A stretch of 64,000 nucleotides of DNA. It comes from Rhizobium sp. CCGE531. GTDB lineage: Bacteria > Pseudomonadota > Alphaproteobacteria > Rhizobiales > Rhizobiaceae. Position numbers and translations under genes: made by a program. A model generated the notes under the pieces. The model worked only from the letters and a program-made list of their open reading frames with translations. It searched no databases and had not been told where the DNA came from. Positions 27,747-37,231 of this stretch are shown here, one piece after another. Each line of letters starts with the position of its first letter. The first letter of the stretch is position 1. The stretch is taken from NCBI RefSeq assembly GCF_003627795.1, contig NZ_CP032684.1:845001-909000 (forward strand), in the 5' to 3' direction.

Positions 27747-28910
27747 ATGGATCAATCCTCTTATCTTTCCCGCATCGACTGGGTGGCGCGCAGCTGCCGA
27801 CTGCTGGCTGCCACGGCGGCGGAATTTCGCGACACCAGGCCCTTTGCCGGCCTGACCATCGGCACGGGCATCCATCTGGAGCCGAAGACGGTCGCGCTGC
27901 TGATGACGCTGCGGGCCGGCGGCGCGGACCTCGTCTGTACCGGCAATCTCAACAGCACGCAGCCCGAAACGGTCGACTATCTTCGTGCGCAAGGGATCAA
28001 GGTCTTCGCGACGCAGACCCGCGATGCCGAGGAGCACGGCGCGAGCCTCGATGCGATCCTGGCGGAAAAGCCGGATCTGCTGCTCGACAATGGCGGCGAT
28101 CTCTTCGCCCGTGCGGCCGAGCAGCCCTATGCCAATCTTCTCGGCGGCACCGAGGAAACGACATCCGGCCGCACCCGGCTCATACCGATGCGCGACAGGC
28201 TCAACATGCCGATCCTGGTCATCAACGACAGCCCGATCAAGCAATTCGCCGAAAACCGGCATGCCGTCGGGCAGAGCCTGTTCGAGAGCTATCTGCGCTT
28301 CACCAATCGCTCCACCAATGGCAAGCGCGTCACCGTCTTCGGTTATGGCGCCTGCGGCAAGGGCACGGCGGCGTGTTTCCGCAACGCCTTTTCCGCGGTC
28401 AGCGTCGTCGATATCGATCCGGTTACGACCCTTGAGGCACACCTCGACGGCTTCTCGACGCCGCCGCGGGACGCGGCGATCCGTTCCGCCGATATCCTGA
28501 TCACCGTTACCGGCTTCCGCGATATCGTCACGACAGCGGATTTGCCGCTGATCAAGGACGGTGCGATCCTGATGAATGGCGGTCACTTCCCGCATGAGAT
28601 CGATGTCGAAGGCTTCCGCAACAGTCCCGACGTCGCTGGTATCGATCGCTACGCGGCCGAGCAAATCGAAACGGTCCGCATGCGCGACGGCCGCGCCTTC
28701 CATATTCTCGGCGGCGGTCACATGGCCAATCTCGCCGGCCCGCGTCCGCTGGGCAATACCATCGAATCCATGGATCTCGGCTTTACGCTGCAGGCCCGTT
28801 GCCTGGAGCGCGTTGCCAAGGGCGGACTTGGCGGCGAAGCCTGCGTCATCCCCGTTCCCACTGATATCGACGCGTTGGTCGCCTCCGCCTATCTCGACTT
28901 GGCGCGGTAA
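27747..28910 (+). CDS. S-adenosylhomocysteine hydrolase-like NAD-binding protein
   Basis: 387 residues, about 40-80 shorter than true SAH hydrolases. Most active-site positions are recognisable: His43 (GTGIHLEP), Asp114 (LLLDNGGDL), Glu136/137 (GGTEETTSG), Lys165 and Asn170 (NDSPIKQFAEN), His280 (MNGGHFPHEID) and His325 (GGGHMANLA), plus the NAD Rossmann motif FGYGACGKG. Differences are a Glu (169) where the canonical enzyme has Asp, and no C-terminal KPDHYRY tail, which normally reaches into the NAD site of the neighbouring subunit. It may therefore act on another thioether or nucleoside, or have altered NAD exchange. It follows a LysR gene. Confidence 0.8.
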   Translation: MDQSSYLSRIDWVARSCRLLAATAAEFRDTRPFAGLTIGTGIHLEPKTVALLMTLRAGGADLVCTGNLNSTQPETVDYLRAQGIKVFATQTRDAEEHGASLDAILAEKPDLLLDNGGDLFARAAEQPYANLLGGTEETTSGRTRLIPMRDRLNMPILVINDSPIKQFAENRHAVGQSLFESYLRFTNRSTNGKRVTVFGYGACGKGTAACFRNAFSAVSVVDIDPVTTLEAHLDGFSTPPRDAAIRSADILITVTGFRDIVTTADLPLIKDGAILMNGGHFPHEIDVEGFRNSPDVAGIDRYAAEQIETVRMRDGRAFHILGGGHMANLAGPRPLGNTIESMDLGFTLQARCLERVAKGGLGGEACVIPVPTDIDALVASAYLDLAR

Positions 28911-28913
28911 GCG

Positions 28914-29477
28914 TCAGGCTTTATCAAGCGCTTGCGGCAGCAAGCGGTCGTAGAGCGCCGCCATGTCGTCGCCGAAGCAGCAGAAGATGATCTCCTCGAA
29001 GACGCCATCCTTGCTTTCAGCTAGACTGGTGTGGATTGCGATCCCGGCAGCCGGTTCGGCGGGAAAGCGATAGACGCCGGTGGAGATGGCGGGAAAGGCG
29101 ATGGTCTTGAGTCCGTGTTTCCGGGCAAGGCCGAGGCTGCTGCGATAACAGCTGGCGAGCAGCTCTTCCTCGTCATGATCGCCGCCATTCCAGACGGGGC
29201 CGACAGCGTGGATCACATGCCTTGCCGGCAGGCGATATCCCCCGGTGATCTTCGACTGCCCGGTTTTGCAGCCGTTCAGCCTCCGGCATTCGGCGAGGAG
29301 TTCCGGCCCGGCGGAGCGATGGATCGCGCCATCGACACCGCCGCCGCCGAGCAGGCTGCTATTGGCCGCATTGACGATGGCATCGACAGGAAGCCTGGTA
29401 ATATCGCCGAGAGCCACGGTGAAGCGTGTCTTCGAGATGGAGGCAACATCGGAACGAATGATCTCGGGCGCGGACAT
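28914..29477 (-). CDS. Macro-domain ADP-ribose / O-acetyl-ADP-ribose deacylase family
   Basis: 187 residues, a single macro domain. [17 protein letters not shown] and [13 protein letters not shown] are the two ADP-ribose-binding loops, with the catalytic Asn and Asp of the MacroD/YmdB group. Start ATG 29477 has GAGGAG upstream. These proteins hydrolyse O-acetyl-ADP-ribose or mono-ADP-ribosyl esters in the cytoplasm; YmdB in E. coli also inhibits RNase III. It is convergent with the SAHH-like gene (3-base gap) and overlaps no other gene. Confidence 0.92.
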   Translation of the reverse strand: MSAPEIIRSDVASISKTRFTVALGDITRLPVDAIVNAANSSLLGGGGVDGAIHRSAGPELLAECRRLNGCKTGQSKITGGYRLPARHVIHAVGPVWNGGDHDEEELLASCYRSSLGLARKHGLKTIAFPAISTGVYRFPAEPAAGIAIHTSLAESKDGVFEEIIFCCFGDDMAALYDRLLPQALDKA

Positions 29478-29506
29478 GATGATCTCCTCGATCCTCGAAA
29501 GGGCTT

Positions 29507-30403
29507 TCATCGCTCCCAATAGGGAACGGGACCATAAAGTTCCGCAAGAAAATCGATGAAGACGCGCACTTTCGCTGGTAGGAACTGTCGGCTGGGGTAA
29601 ACGGCCGAAAGCGTGACATTGTGCGAGCCTTCATAGGCCGGCAGGACTTGAACGAGACGGCCGCTACGCAGCTCCGGGCCGACATCCCAGGTCGAGCGCA
29701 AGGCAATGCCGAGGCCGGCGATGACGGCTTCGCGGACGACCTCGCTGGAATTGGTGATCAGCCTGCCCTCCGGCCGGAAGGTCAGGCTGCCTTGCGGGCC
29801 GTCGAGCCGCCAGGGGTCGTGATTGTGCGCCGGCAGGCAGATATGGCGGCGCAGATCCTCGATATCCTCGGGCGTGCCGTGCGTATCGATATAGGCCGGT
29901 GAAGCGCAGAGCACCCTGCGCACCGGCGCAAGCCTGCGGGCGACGAGACTGGAATCGGTGAGCTCGGCGATGCGGATGGCAAGATCGAAGCCGCCGCCGA
30001 CGATATCGACGAATTCGTCGCTCAGTACCAGGTTGATCGCGAGTTCCGGATGGGCCTGCATGAAGGATTTCAGATGCGGCGCGATATGCAGCCGGCCGAA
30101 GGATGTCGGGGCGGAGATCTTCAGCGTGCCGTGCATCTGCGAGGAGCGCCCGGCAATATAGGCTTCCGCCTCTTCGAGCCCGGCGAGAATGGCAAGCACG
30201 CGGTCGTAGAAGCCCTGGCCCGCCTCCGTCAGCGAAATCTGCCGCGTGGTGCGCTGCAGGAGCCGGGTGCCGAGCCTGTCTTCGAGGCGCTTGATGCGCT
30301 TGGAAATCACCGCCGGCGAAAAACCGAGCGCGCGGCCGGTCAGCGACATGCTGCCGGTCGCGACGACGCTGGCGAAGATTTCGAGATCTCCTAAATTGGT
30401 CAT
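29507..30403 (-). CDS. LysR-family transcriptional regulator, CrgA-like
   Basis: 298 residues. Winged helix at residues 4-64 ([41 protein letters not shown]), then the substrate-binding domain beginning [18 protein letters not shown]. It is divergent from glcD (120-base gap), so it is a candidate regulator of the glycolate operon, but this is only positional. E. coli uses a GntR-type regulator (GlcC) instead. Confidence 0.92.
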   Translation of the reverse strand: MTNLGDLEIFASVVATGSMSLTGRALGFSPAVISKRIKRLEDRLGTRLLQRTTRQISLTEAGQGFYDRVLAILAGLEEAEAYIAGRSSQMHGTLKISAPTSFGRLHIAPHLKSFMQAHPELAINLVLSDEFVDIVGGGFDLAIRIAELTDSSLVARRLAPVRRVLCASPAYIDTHGTPEDIEDLRRHICLPAHNHDPWRLDGPQGSLTFRPEGRLITNSSEVVREAVIAGLGIALRSTWDVGPELRSGRLVQVLPAYEGSHNVTLSAVYPSRQFLPAKVRVFIDFLAELYGPVPYWER

Positions 30404-30523
30404 GCACGATTATTACCTGTTTTGGAATAAATGCTTATCATTTGCTCCAAACTTGGGAAAGCGCTAAGCCTGTTATGCGTTAAAAGGAGGCTGCTCCCAA
30501 ACCGGATGCAGGAGGAGGACGGC

Positions 30524-31963
30524 ATGGCCGAGGCCATTTCATTTCTGGAGCCGCGTGCGGATGTTCTTGCCCGCCGCAGCATGATCGTCGCCGATCTTAC
30601 CGATCTTCTCGCACCCGAATGCCTCATTCACGAGGCGCGTGAGCTCGTTCCGTTCGAAACCGATGCCTTCGTCTCCTATCGCCGCGTGCCGCTCGCCGTC
30701 GCGCTGCCGCGCTCGACGGCCGAAGTCGCCGCTGTCATGAAATATTGCCATCGCTACGGCATTCCCGTCGTGCCGCGCGGCGCCGGCACCTCGCTTTCCG
30801 GCGGCGCCATCCCGCAGGAGGATGCCGTCGTTCTCGGCCTTTCCAAGATGAACCGCATCCTCGACGTTGATTATGCCAATCGCGCCGCGACCGTACAGGC
30901 GGGGGTGACGAACCTGCATGTCTCCGAAAGCGTCTCGGCCGATGGTTTCTTCTACGCGCCCGACCCGAGCTCGCAGCTTGCTTGCACCATCGGCGGCAAT
31001 ATCGGCATGAATTCCGGCGGCGCGCACTGCCTGAAATATGGCGTCACGACCAACAATCTGCTCGGCGTCAAGCTGGTGCTGACCGACGGCACCGTCATCG
31101 ATCTCGGCGGCAAGGCGCTGGATGCGGCGGGTTACGATCTGCTCGGCCTTGTCTGCGGCTCGGAAGGCCAGCTCGGCATCGTCACCGAGGCGACGGTGCG
31201 GCTCATCGCCAAGCCGGAGGGCGCCCGGCCGGTGCTGTTCGGCTTCGATACGTCGGAAGAGGCGGGCGCTTGCGTGGCCGATGTCATAGCCGCCGGCATC
31301 ATTCCCGTCGCCATCGAATTCATGGACAAGCCGGCGATCGAAATCTGCGAGGCCTTTGCCCATGCGGGCTATCCGCTCGATGTCGGCGCGCTGCTGATCG
31401 TCGAGGTCGAGGGTTCGGAAGCGGAAATGGACGACATGCTTGCCAGCATCGTCGCCATCGCCCGGACCCATCAGGTCAAGACAGTGCGCGAATGCCAATC
31501 GGCGACGGAGGCGGCCCTGATCTGGAAGGGCCGCAAATCGGCCTTCGGCGCCACCGGCCGCATTGCCGACTATATCTGCATGGACGGCACCGTGCCGCTC
31601 AGCCAGCTTTCCCATGTGCTGAAGAAGACGGCCGAGATTATCGACGGCTACGGCCTGCGCGTCGCCAATGTCTTCCACGCCGGCGATGGCAACATGCATC
31701 CGCTGATCCTGTTCAACGCCAACGATCCCGACGATGCCGCCAAGGCGGAAGCCGCCGGCAACGATATCCTGCGGCTTTGCGTCGATGCCGGCGGTTGTCT
31801 GACCGGCGAGCACGGCGTCGGCATCGAAAAACGTGACCTGATGCGGCATCAATATGCCGATGTCGATCTTGCCCAGATGATGTCGGTGCGCGCGGCCTTC
31901 GATCCCGGCTGGCTCCTCAACCCTTCCAAGGTCTTCCCGCTTGACGGACGTAACGCCGCATGA
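30524..31963 (+). CDS. glcD: Glycolate oxidase subunit GlcD (FAD-linked oxidase)
   Basis: 479 residues from ATG 30524, with GGAGGAGG seven bases before it. An FAD-binding type-4 (VAO) domain covers residues 45-225 (PVVPRGAGTSLSGGA and GGNIGMNSGG are the pyrophosphate-binding stretches), followed by the FAD-linked oxidase C-terminal domain (FHAGDGNMHPLI, LTGEHGVGIEKRD). GlcD is the catalytic flavin subunit that oxidises glycolate to glyoxylate at the membrane, working with GlcE and GlcF. The stop overlaps the glcE start (ATGA). Confidence 0.95.
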   Translation: MAEAISFLEPRADVLARRSMIVADLTDLLAPECLIHEARELVPFETDAFVSYRRVPLAVALPRSTAEVAAVMKYCHRYGIPVVPRGAGTSLSGGAIPQEDAVVLGLSKMNRILDVDYANRAATVQAGVTNLHVSESVSADGFFYAPDPSSQLACTIGGNIGMNSGGAHCLKYGVTTNNLLGVKLVLTDGTVIDLGGKALDAAGYDLLGLVCGSEGQLGIVTEATVRLIAKPEGARPVLFGFDTSEEAGACVADVIAAGIIPVAIEFMDKPAIEICEAFAHAGYPLDVGALLIVEVEGSEAEMDDMLASIVAIARTHQVKTVRECQSATEAALIWKGRKSAFGATGRIADYICMDGTVPLSQLSHVLKKTAEIIDGYGLRVANVFHAGDGNMHPLILFNANDPDDAAKAEAAGNDILRLCVDAGGCLTGEHGVGIEKRDLMRHQYADVDLAQMMSVRAAFDPGWLLNPSKVFPLDGRNAA

Positions 31964-33159
31964 CCGAGTTTCATCCCAGGACCGAGGAGGAAGCCGCCTC
32001 CATCATCAGCGATCATGCGGCGCGCGGCGCGGCTCTCGCGATCGTCGGCGGCAACACACGATCCGGCTTCGGCAACGAGGTGGTCTCCGAAGCGGTCCTG
32101 TCGTCGCGCGATCTTGCCGGCATCGTCGCCTATAATCCGGGCGAGATGGTGATGACCGCGCGCGCTGGCACGCCGGTCGCCGAGATCGAGGCGGCCCTTG
32201 CCGAGGGTGGCCAGATGATGGCGTTCGAGCCCATGGATCATCGGCCGCTGATGGCGACGCAAGGCGAGCCGACGATCGGCGGCATTTTCGCGGCCAATGT
32301 CTCCGGCCCGCGCCGTTTCGTCAGCGGTGCAGCGCGAGACAGCCTTCTCGGCATCCGCTTCGTCAACGGCAGGGGGGAGATCGTCAAGGCCGGCGGGCGG
32401 GTGATGAAGAACGTCACCGGCCTCGATCTGGCCAAGCTGATGGCCGGTTCGCACGGAACGCTCGGCCTGCTGACGGAGGTGACCTTCCGCGTGCCGCCGA
32501 AGCCGAAGACGGAGGAGACGATCGTCGTTTCCGGCCTCAATGATGCGCAGGCGGCCAATGCAATGGGCGCGGCCATGGCCCTGCCTGTTGACGTATCGGG
32601 TGCAGCCCATTTGCCCTTGACGGTCGCCTGGTCCTTCCTCGACGGCACCATGCCGCAGGGCGAGGCGACGGTGCTGCGCATCGAGGGCCTTCCCGGCTCC
32701 GTCTCGGCCAGGGCCGAGAAACTGGCCGCGGCGATGGGCCGGCTTGGGCCTGTGAAGCGCCTCGAAGAGGATGGCAGCCGCAGGCTCTGGCGCGAGATCC
32801 GCGATGTGAAACCCTATGCCGATGCCACGATGCGCCCGATCTGGCGGGTATCGGTCGCCCCCAGCATCGGCCACCAGCTTGTCGCGGCCCTTCGCCTGGA
32901 AGCAGGCGTCGATGCCTATTACGATTGGCAGGGCGGCCTTGTCTGGATGCGCATGGAGGCGGAGCCGGAAGGCGATACGCTGCGGCGCTACATTCATGCC
33001 TTGGGCGGCGGACACGCGACCTTGATGCGCGCCACCCCAGCTCTCCGGGCAATGACACTGGCCTTCCAGCCGCAGCCCGAGGCGGTTGCCATGCTTTCCG
33101 CGCGCGTGAAGGAAAAATTCGATCCTGCGGGAATTTTTAATCCGGGGAAGATGGCGTGA
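31960..33159 (+). CDS. glcE: Glycolate oxidase subunit GlcE
   Basis: 399 residues. FAD-binding type-4 fold with IVGGNTRSGFG near the N-terminus and GGIFAANVSGPRRF and KNVTGLDLAKLMAGSHGTLG in the core, but shorter than GlcD and without its C-terminal half motifs; this is the usual GlcE arrangement. It is the second flavoprotein subunit of glycolate oxidase. Translationally coupled to glcD. About 450 bases of repeats separate it from glcF. Confidence 0.94.
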   Translation: MTEFHPRTEEEAASIISDHAARGAALAIVGGNTRSGFGNEVVSEAVLSSRDLAGIVAYNPGEMVMTARAGTPVAEIEAALAEGGQMMAFEPMDHRPLMATQGEPTIGGIFAANVSGPRRFVSGAARDSLLGIRFVNGRGEIVKAGGRVMKNVTGLDLAKLMAGSHGTLGLLTEVTFRVPPKPKTEETIVVSGLNDAQAANAMGAAMALPVDVSGAAHLPLTVAWSFLDGTMPQGEATVLRIEGLPGSVSARAEKLAAAMGRLGPVKRLEEDGSRRLWREIRDVKPYADATMRPIWRVSVAPSIGHQLVAALRLEAGVDAYYDWQGGLVWMRMEAEPEGDTLRRYIHALGGGHATLMRATPALRAMTLAFQPQPEAVAMLSARVKEKFDPAGIFNPGKMA

Positions 33160-33182
33160 TGCGGATGGGTTCCTTCGTGCAG

Positions 33183-33597
33183 CGCCCCCTCACCCTAACC
33201 CTCTCCCCGCAGGCGGTAGGGCAATCGCATATGAGGCTTGTCGGTGCCGCAAGTTCCTTCTCCCCTCGGGGAGAAGGTGGCCCGAAGGGTCGGATGAGGG
33301 GGCTGGCCGATTTGAATGCGGGGATTTTCGTGCTCTTGGCACCCCCTCATCCGCCTGTCGGCACCTTCTCCCCGAGGGGAGAAGGGGGACGCGGCAACGC
33401 CCTCATTTCATATGGGATAGCCCTACCGCAAGCGGGGAGAGGGGACGACCTTGTTTGCAGTGCTTTATCGGATCGCCAGAGGCTGAGAGATGACGGAGGG
33501 CGCGTCTATCCCCTTCTCCCCGTTCATACGGGGAGAAGGTGGCCGCCCTTCGGTAAAAACTCAGGAGGCCGGATGAGGGGCGGAACCTTGCTCGAAC
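33183..33597. repeat. Compound G/C-tract repeat (CCCTCACCC type), block 1
   Basis: A 415-base non-coding block between glcE and glcF. It consists of CCCTCACCCTAACCCTCTCC, CCTTCTCCCC..GGGGAGAAGG and GGATGAGGGG modules in both orientations. Left modules (33183-33303) and right modules (33341-33450) are inverted copies of each other, and a third GGGGAGAAGG/GGATGAGGGG module lies at 33509-33583. Similar sequence is repeated at 46966-47243. It looks like a dispersed intergenic repeat that folds into large hairpins. Confidence 0.85.
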
Positions 33598-33611
33598 GGG
33601 GACGTGCATAG

Positions 33612-34937
33612 ATGCAAACCAATTTCACTCCCGAACAGCTTGCCGATCCGCATGTGGCCGAGTCCGAGGCGATCCTGCGCAGATGCGTGCATTGCGGCTT
33701 CTGCACCGCCACCTGTCCCACCTATGTGACGCTCGGCAACGAGCTCGACAGTCCGCGCGGCCGCATCTACCTCATCAAGGACATGCTGGAAAACGGCCGG
33801 GCCGCCGATGCCGAAGTGGTGACGCATATCGATCGCTGTCTTTCCTGCCTTGCCTGCACGACGACCTGTCCATCCGGGGTCGACTACATGCATCTGGTCG
33901 ATCACGCCCGTGCCCATATCGAAAAGACCTACCGGCGCCCGCTGATGGACCGGTTGACCCGCAATGTGCTGGCGGCCGTGCTGCCCCATCCCGGTCGTTT
34001 CCGCCTGGCTCTGCGGCTTGCGAGCCTCGGCCGGCCGTTCAAGGGCCTGTTGAGGCGCGTTCCGGCGTTGAAAGCTTTCGCTGCCATGCTCGATCTTGCG
34101 CCGCGTCGCATTCCGGCGCCGTCACTCTTTGCCAAGCCCGCCCGGCATGAGCCACAGACGGAGCGGCGTGGTCGCGTCGCGATCCTGACGGGCTGTGCCC
34201 AGCCGGTGCTCGATCCGGCGATCAACGAGGCGACCATACGCCTGCTGACGCGCCTCGGCGTCGAGGTCGTCGTGCCGGAAGGCGAGGTCTGCTGCGGTTC
34301 GCTGGTCCACCATATGGGGCGCGAGGAACAGGCGCTCGCCGCCGCCCGCGCCAATGTCGATGTGTGGATGCGTGAGATCGAGGCCGGAGGGCTCGACGCC
34401 ATCGTCATCACCGCCTCGGGCTGCGGTACGACGATCAAGGATTATGGCCACATGCTGCGGCTCGATCCGGCCTACGCCGAAAAGGCGGCGAGGGTTTCGG
34501 CGCTTGCCAGGGACATCACCGAATATCTCGCAAGCCTCGAGCTGCCGTCGCATATGCCGCGCGGCATCACCGTCGCCTATCATTCCGCCTGCTCCATGCA
34601 GCATGGGCAGAAGATCACCATGGCGCCGAAGCTGCTTTTGAAGGCCGCCGGCTTCACGGTGCGCGACCCGGCGGAAGGGCATCTCTGCTGCGGCTCTGCC
34701 GGCACCTACAACATCATGCAGCCGGAGATTTCGGCCGAACTGAAGGCGCGCAAGGTCAGGCACATCGAGGCGACGAAGGCCGATATCATCGCGACGGGCA
34801 ATATCGGCTGCATCACGCAGATCGCCACGGGGACAGGCATTCCCATCCTGCATACGGTGGAATTGCTGGATTGGGCCTATGGCGGCGATATGCCGGCCAA
34901 GCTGAAGGGGCTGCGGCCTAATTCCGTGAAAAGCTGA
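33612..34937 (+). CDS. glcF: Glycolate oxidase iron-sulfur subunit GlcF
   Basis: 441 residues. Two 4Fe-4S ferredoxin motifs: Cys25, 28, 31, 35 (CVHCGFCTATCP) and Cys76, 79, 82, 86 (CLSCLACTTTCP), followed by two cysteine-rich CCG domains (CCGSLVHHMG and CCGSAGTYNIMQPE), as in all GlcF/heterodisulfide-reductase-like subunits. It passes electrons from the flavoproteins to the quinone pool. The ribosome-binding site is weak (GGGGA, about 11 bases before the ATG). The last codons (..NSVKS, stop) lie inside a dispersed repeat, so the C-terminus was probably replaced by the repeat. Confidence 0.95.
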   Translation: MQTNFTPEQLADPHVAESEAILRRCVHCGFCTATCPTYVTLGNELDSPRGRIYLIKDMLENGRAADAEVVTHIDRCLSCLACTTTCPSGVDYMHLVDHARAHIEKTYRRPLMDRLTRNVLAAVLPHPGRFRLALRLASLGRPFKGLLRRVPALKAFAAMLDLAPRRIPAPSLFAKPARHEPQTERRGRVAILTGCAQPVLDPAINEATIRLLTRLGVEVVVPEGEVCCGSLVHHMGREEQALAAARANVDVWMREIEAGGLDAIVITASGCGTTIKDYGHMLRLDPAYAEKAARVSALARDITEYLASLELPSHMPRGITVAYHSACSMQHGQKITMAPKLLLKAAGFTVRDPAEGHLCCGSAGTYNIMQPEISAELKARKVRHIEATKADIIATGNIGCITQIATGTGIPILHTVELLDWAYGGDMPAKLKGLRPNSVKS

Positions 34938-35010
34938 GCCGCTCTATCTTTTTGTTTTCACGCAATTCCGGACGGAAAACCGCTGCGCACTTTTCCTGGA
35001 ATTGCTTTAA
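34926..35010. repeat. Dispersed palindromic repeat, family A, copy 2
   Basis: Starts within the last codons of glcF and ends at the stop codon of the convergent gene. It holds GAGCCGCTCTATC and then GCAATTCCGGACGGAAAA paired with TTTTCCTGGAATTGC. It is nearly identical to 51411-51484. Confidence 0.85.
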
Positions 35011-35366
35011 TGCAGCCTGTCCGGCGTCGGCACGTGATGAGCCTGCCATTCGACTTCGAACCTATCGGCGGCAATCCGCCTCATGCTGATGCGATCCTGC
35101 CCTTCCTCGAAGAAAATGCCATCGACCAGGCCGGCGATGCCGTCGTAAAACGAGCCTTCGACAAGGCTGGTGACCCGCCGCATCTTACGTCCCAATGCGG
35201 TAAAATCGGCAATCGACATGCATTGTCGCCGGCCATCGGCAAACACGTCGATAAGCCGGGGGACATCGCCGGTGATGTCGACCTCGTAGTAGACGATGAC
35301 CGGCTCCTTGCTTTCCGGATGGATCCAGTCGCATCTGTAATAGGAAAAGCTCATGTGCTGGAACAT
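35007..35366 (-). CDS. Small conserved-type hypothetical protein
   Basis: 119 residues (an internal ATG at 35354 would give 115). The frame reads SYYRCDWIHPESKEPVIVYYEVD, then PRLIDVFADGRRQC, a W-H..P..YE-D..R..D-F-DGR pattern that weakly recalls DUF6881-type immunity or regulatory proteins; I am not sure of this. No signal peptide or membrane helix. The stop TAA falls in the family A repeat, convergent with glcF. No good ribosome-binding site is visible. Confidence 0.6.
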   Translation of the reverse strand: MFQHMSFSYYRCDWIHPESKEPVIVYYEVDITGDVPRLIDVFADGRRQCMSIADFTALGRKMRRVTSLVEGSFYDGIAGLVDGIFFEEGQDRISMRRIAADRFEVEWQAHHVPTPDRLH

Positions 35367-35431
35367 AGCACATAATCCCCCAGGCCTGAACCGGTTTGGG
35401 AGATCGATCTCGAACCTCAGCCAGGCCGGCT

Positions 35432-36103
35432 TCAGAAGTTGAACGAGACGCCGAGGTTGAGCGCATGGGTGAAGACCCTGGTCTTCAGCGTGTCGCCGCT
35501 GTCGATCGAGACGTTGTTCACGAAGTTGTAGTTGCCCTTGTATTCAACGAAGGTCGACCAGTGCTCGGCGAACTGATAGCTGACGCCGGCCTGTGCCTGC
35601 AGCGAGGCGCCGCCAAATTGATAGTCGAAGGTGCGGCCGGATGCGCGGGTGACTTCGACGTGCGGCACGTTGATACCCGCACCCAGGCCGAGATAGGGCG
35701 TCCAGTTGCGGGCAGGGTCCTGGAACCGGTAGAGTGCGTTCAGCGTCAGCATGTTCAAGCCGTCGGTGAACTCGAAATGCGACCAGCCCGGCGTATTGCC
35801 GAGATCGCCATAGACCTTGGCATGCGAGTAATCCAGCGACACGCCCCAGTTCGGCTTGTCGAGCTGATCAAGCCACCAGATGCCGCGGAAGCCGAAATAG
35901 GGAGGCATCTTGAAGGATTTGCCCGACCAATTGGGGTCGAAATCGGCGCCATCCGACGTGGTCACGTTGCCGCCGGTTGCGCCCTGCACGCCGCCATAGG
36001 CGGAAAACTGCATCTCTGCGGAAGCGGAATTGGCGGTAAATACGAATGCTGAAATAGCAAGCGCGGCAAGCGCCGGCTGCCTGATGCGAAATGCACGATG
36101 CAT
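35432..36103 (-). CDS. Outer-membrane beta-barrel protein, possible lipid A oxidase LpxQ
   Basis: 223 residues. Residues 1-29 are a signal peptide (AALAISAFVFTANSASA). The mature part has alternating aromatic/hydrophobic strands typical of 8-stranded barrels, glycine turns and a C-terminal Phe (LGVSFNF). Length and the sequence FSAYGGVQGATGG..V match the rhizobial family annotated as lipid A oxidase (LpxQ, which makes 2-aminogluconate in R. leguminosarum and R. etli lipid A). I would treat the enzymatic role as likely but unproven; a plain barrel protein is the alternative. Confidence 0.7.
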   Translation of the reverse strand: MHRAFRIRQPALAALAISAFVFTANSASAEMQFSAYGGVQGATGGNVTTSDGADFDPNWSGKSFKMPPYFGFRGIWWLDQLDKPNWGVSLDYSHAKVYGDLGNTPGWSHFEFTDGLNMLTLNALYRFQDPARNWTPYLGLGAGINVPHVEVTRASGRTFDYQFGGASLQAQAGVSYQFAEHWSTFVEYKGNYNFVNNVSIDSGDTLKTRVFTHALNLGVSFNF

Positions 36104-36416
36104 ATGAAATCCCTGGATGCCAAAGTGCTACCATCTAAACGCGCTTCCGTGACATTTCTATTGCGGTCACCTGTGCGCATGCACGGCTTAGGTGGGAAAA
36201 CTGACGGTAAACTGAAGGGAATGGGCCGTTTTGCGGCAGGTCGGCGCGATAAGTTTCAGGCTGTAACACCGGTGCAACACTGGCGTCAGCAAAACCTAGC
36301 GCGGAATGGCGCGTCATGTGAGATACGGGCGTTCTTGACCTGCATGATCGGTGCCATGCCATGGTTCGGAACGCCCGCAAGCTGATTCGAATCAGGGGGA
36401 GGAGATACCGCTCCGC
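36104..36416. other. Gap of about 310 bases with no gene
   Basis: Contains the promoter side of the outer-membrane protein and the 3' side of the L,D-transpeptidase gene. GGGCGTTC and GAACGCCC (about 36327 and 36370) could pair across a long loop. I see no coding frame or strong hairpin with a T tract. Confidence 0.5.
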
Positions 36417-37115
36417 TTAGCCTCCGAACAGAGTTCTCAGAACATCGACTCCGCGATCCTGATAGCTGACTTCGCCCTGCTTGTTGCCGGGGCCGACGAC
36501 GATGACCTTAGTGCCGACAGGGACCCGCTCGTAGAGATCCGTCACGTCCTTGTTCATCATGCGGATGCAGCCGGAAGACATATTGAGACCAATGCTCCAC
36601 GGCTGGTTGGTGCCATGGATGCGGAAAGCCGTGTCGTTGCCGTTGCGATAGAGATACATGGCGCGCGCGCCAAGCGGATTGTCCTCGCCGCCGTCCTGAA
36701 AAGCAGGCAGCTTATGGCCCTTCTTGGCTTCGCGAACGATCATTTCGGCCGGAGGCGTCCAGCCCGGCCATTCCGCCTTGCGGCCGACCTTGACGACGCC
36801 GGACCAGCCGAAACCGTCGCGCCCGACGCCGATGCCGTAGCGCCTTGCACGATTGTTGCCCTCGACGAGATAGAGATACTTGTTGTTGGTGTCGACGATG
36901 ACGGTGCCCGGCGCCTCGTTCGTCGCAAGCCGCACCATGCGCCGCTGGAACTGTGGTTTCACCTGGCCTTGCGGTTCCATCGCAACCCGGATCACGTCGC
37001 CGCGCGTCGCCGGTGCCGCGTAGGGCGCGGAAGCGGTAAAGGCCGCTGCATTCGACGCCGCAAGAAGACACGCCGCGACGACGCCTGTCGCCACGACCGA
37101 TAGTACTGCTCTCAT
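36417..37115 (-). CDS. L,D-transpeptidase (YkuD domain), first of two
   Basis: 232 residues with a signal peptide (residues 1-25) and a YkuD domain at 70-215. The catalytic motif is His167 (RIHGTN) and Cys183 (SSGCIRM), where the H..S.GC.R pattern is complete. These enzymes make 3-3 cross-links between peptidoglycan stems or attach proteins to peptidoglycan in the periplasm; 3-3 cross-links are common in rhizobia. A second, similar gene lies 217 bases upstream on the same strand. Confidence 0.92.
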   Translation of the reverse strand: MRAVLSVVATGVVAACLLAASNAAAFTASAPYAAPATRGDVIRVAMEPQGQVKPQFQRRMVRLATNEAPGTVIVDTNNKYLYLVEGNNRARRYGIGVGRDGFGWSGVVKVGRKAEWPGWTPPAEMIVREAKKGHKLPAFQDGGEDNPLGARAMYLYRNGNDTAFRIHGTNQPWSIGLNMSSGCIRMMNKDVTDLYERVPVGTKVIVVGPGNKQGEVSYQDRGVDVLRTLFGG

Positions 37116-37231
37116 ATGGCATTCCCCTCGTTGAATTCAGGAGGAAACTACCGGAACCTGCGAGGGGATCAAGATCAAAATGCCGAATGAGGAGAACGGC
37201 CTGGAAGAACCGCCCTCTGTTCTATCGTGGA

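Noticed and set aside
33183..33597. CRISPR array
   Set aside because: Modules are inverted and of unequal spacing with no regular spacers; dispersed repeat is a better description.
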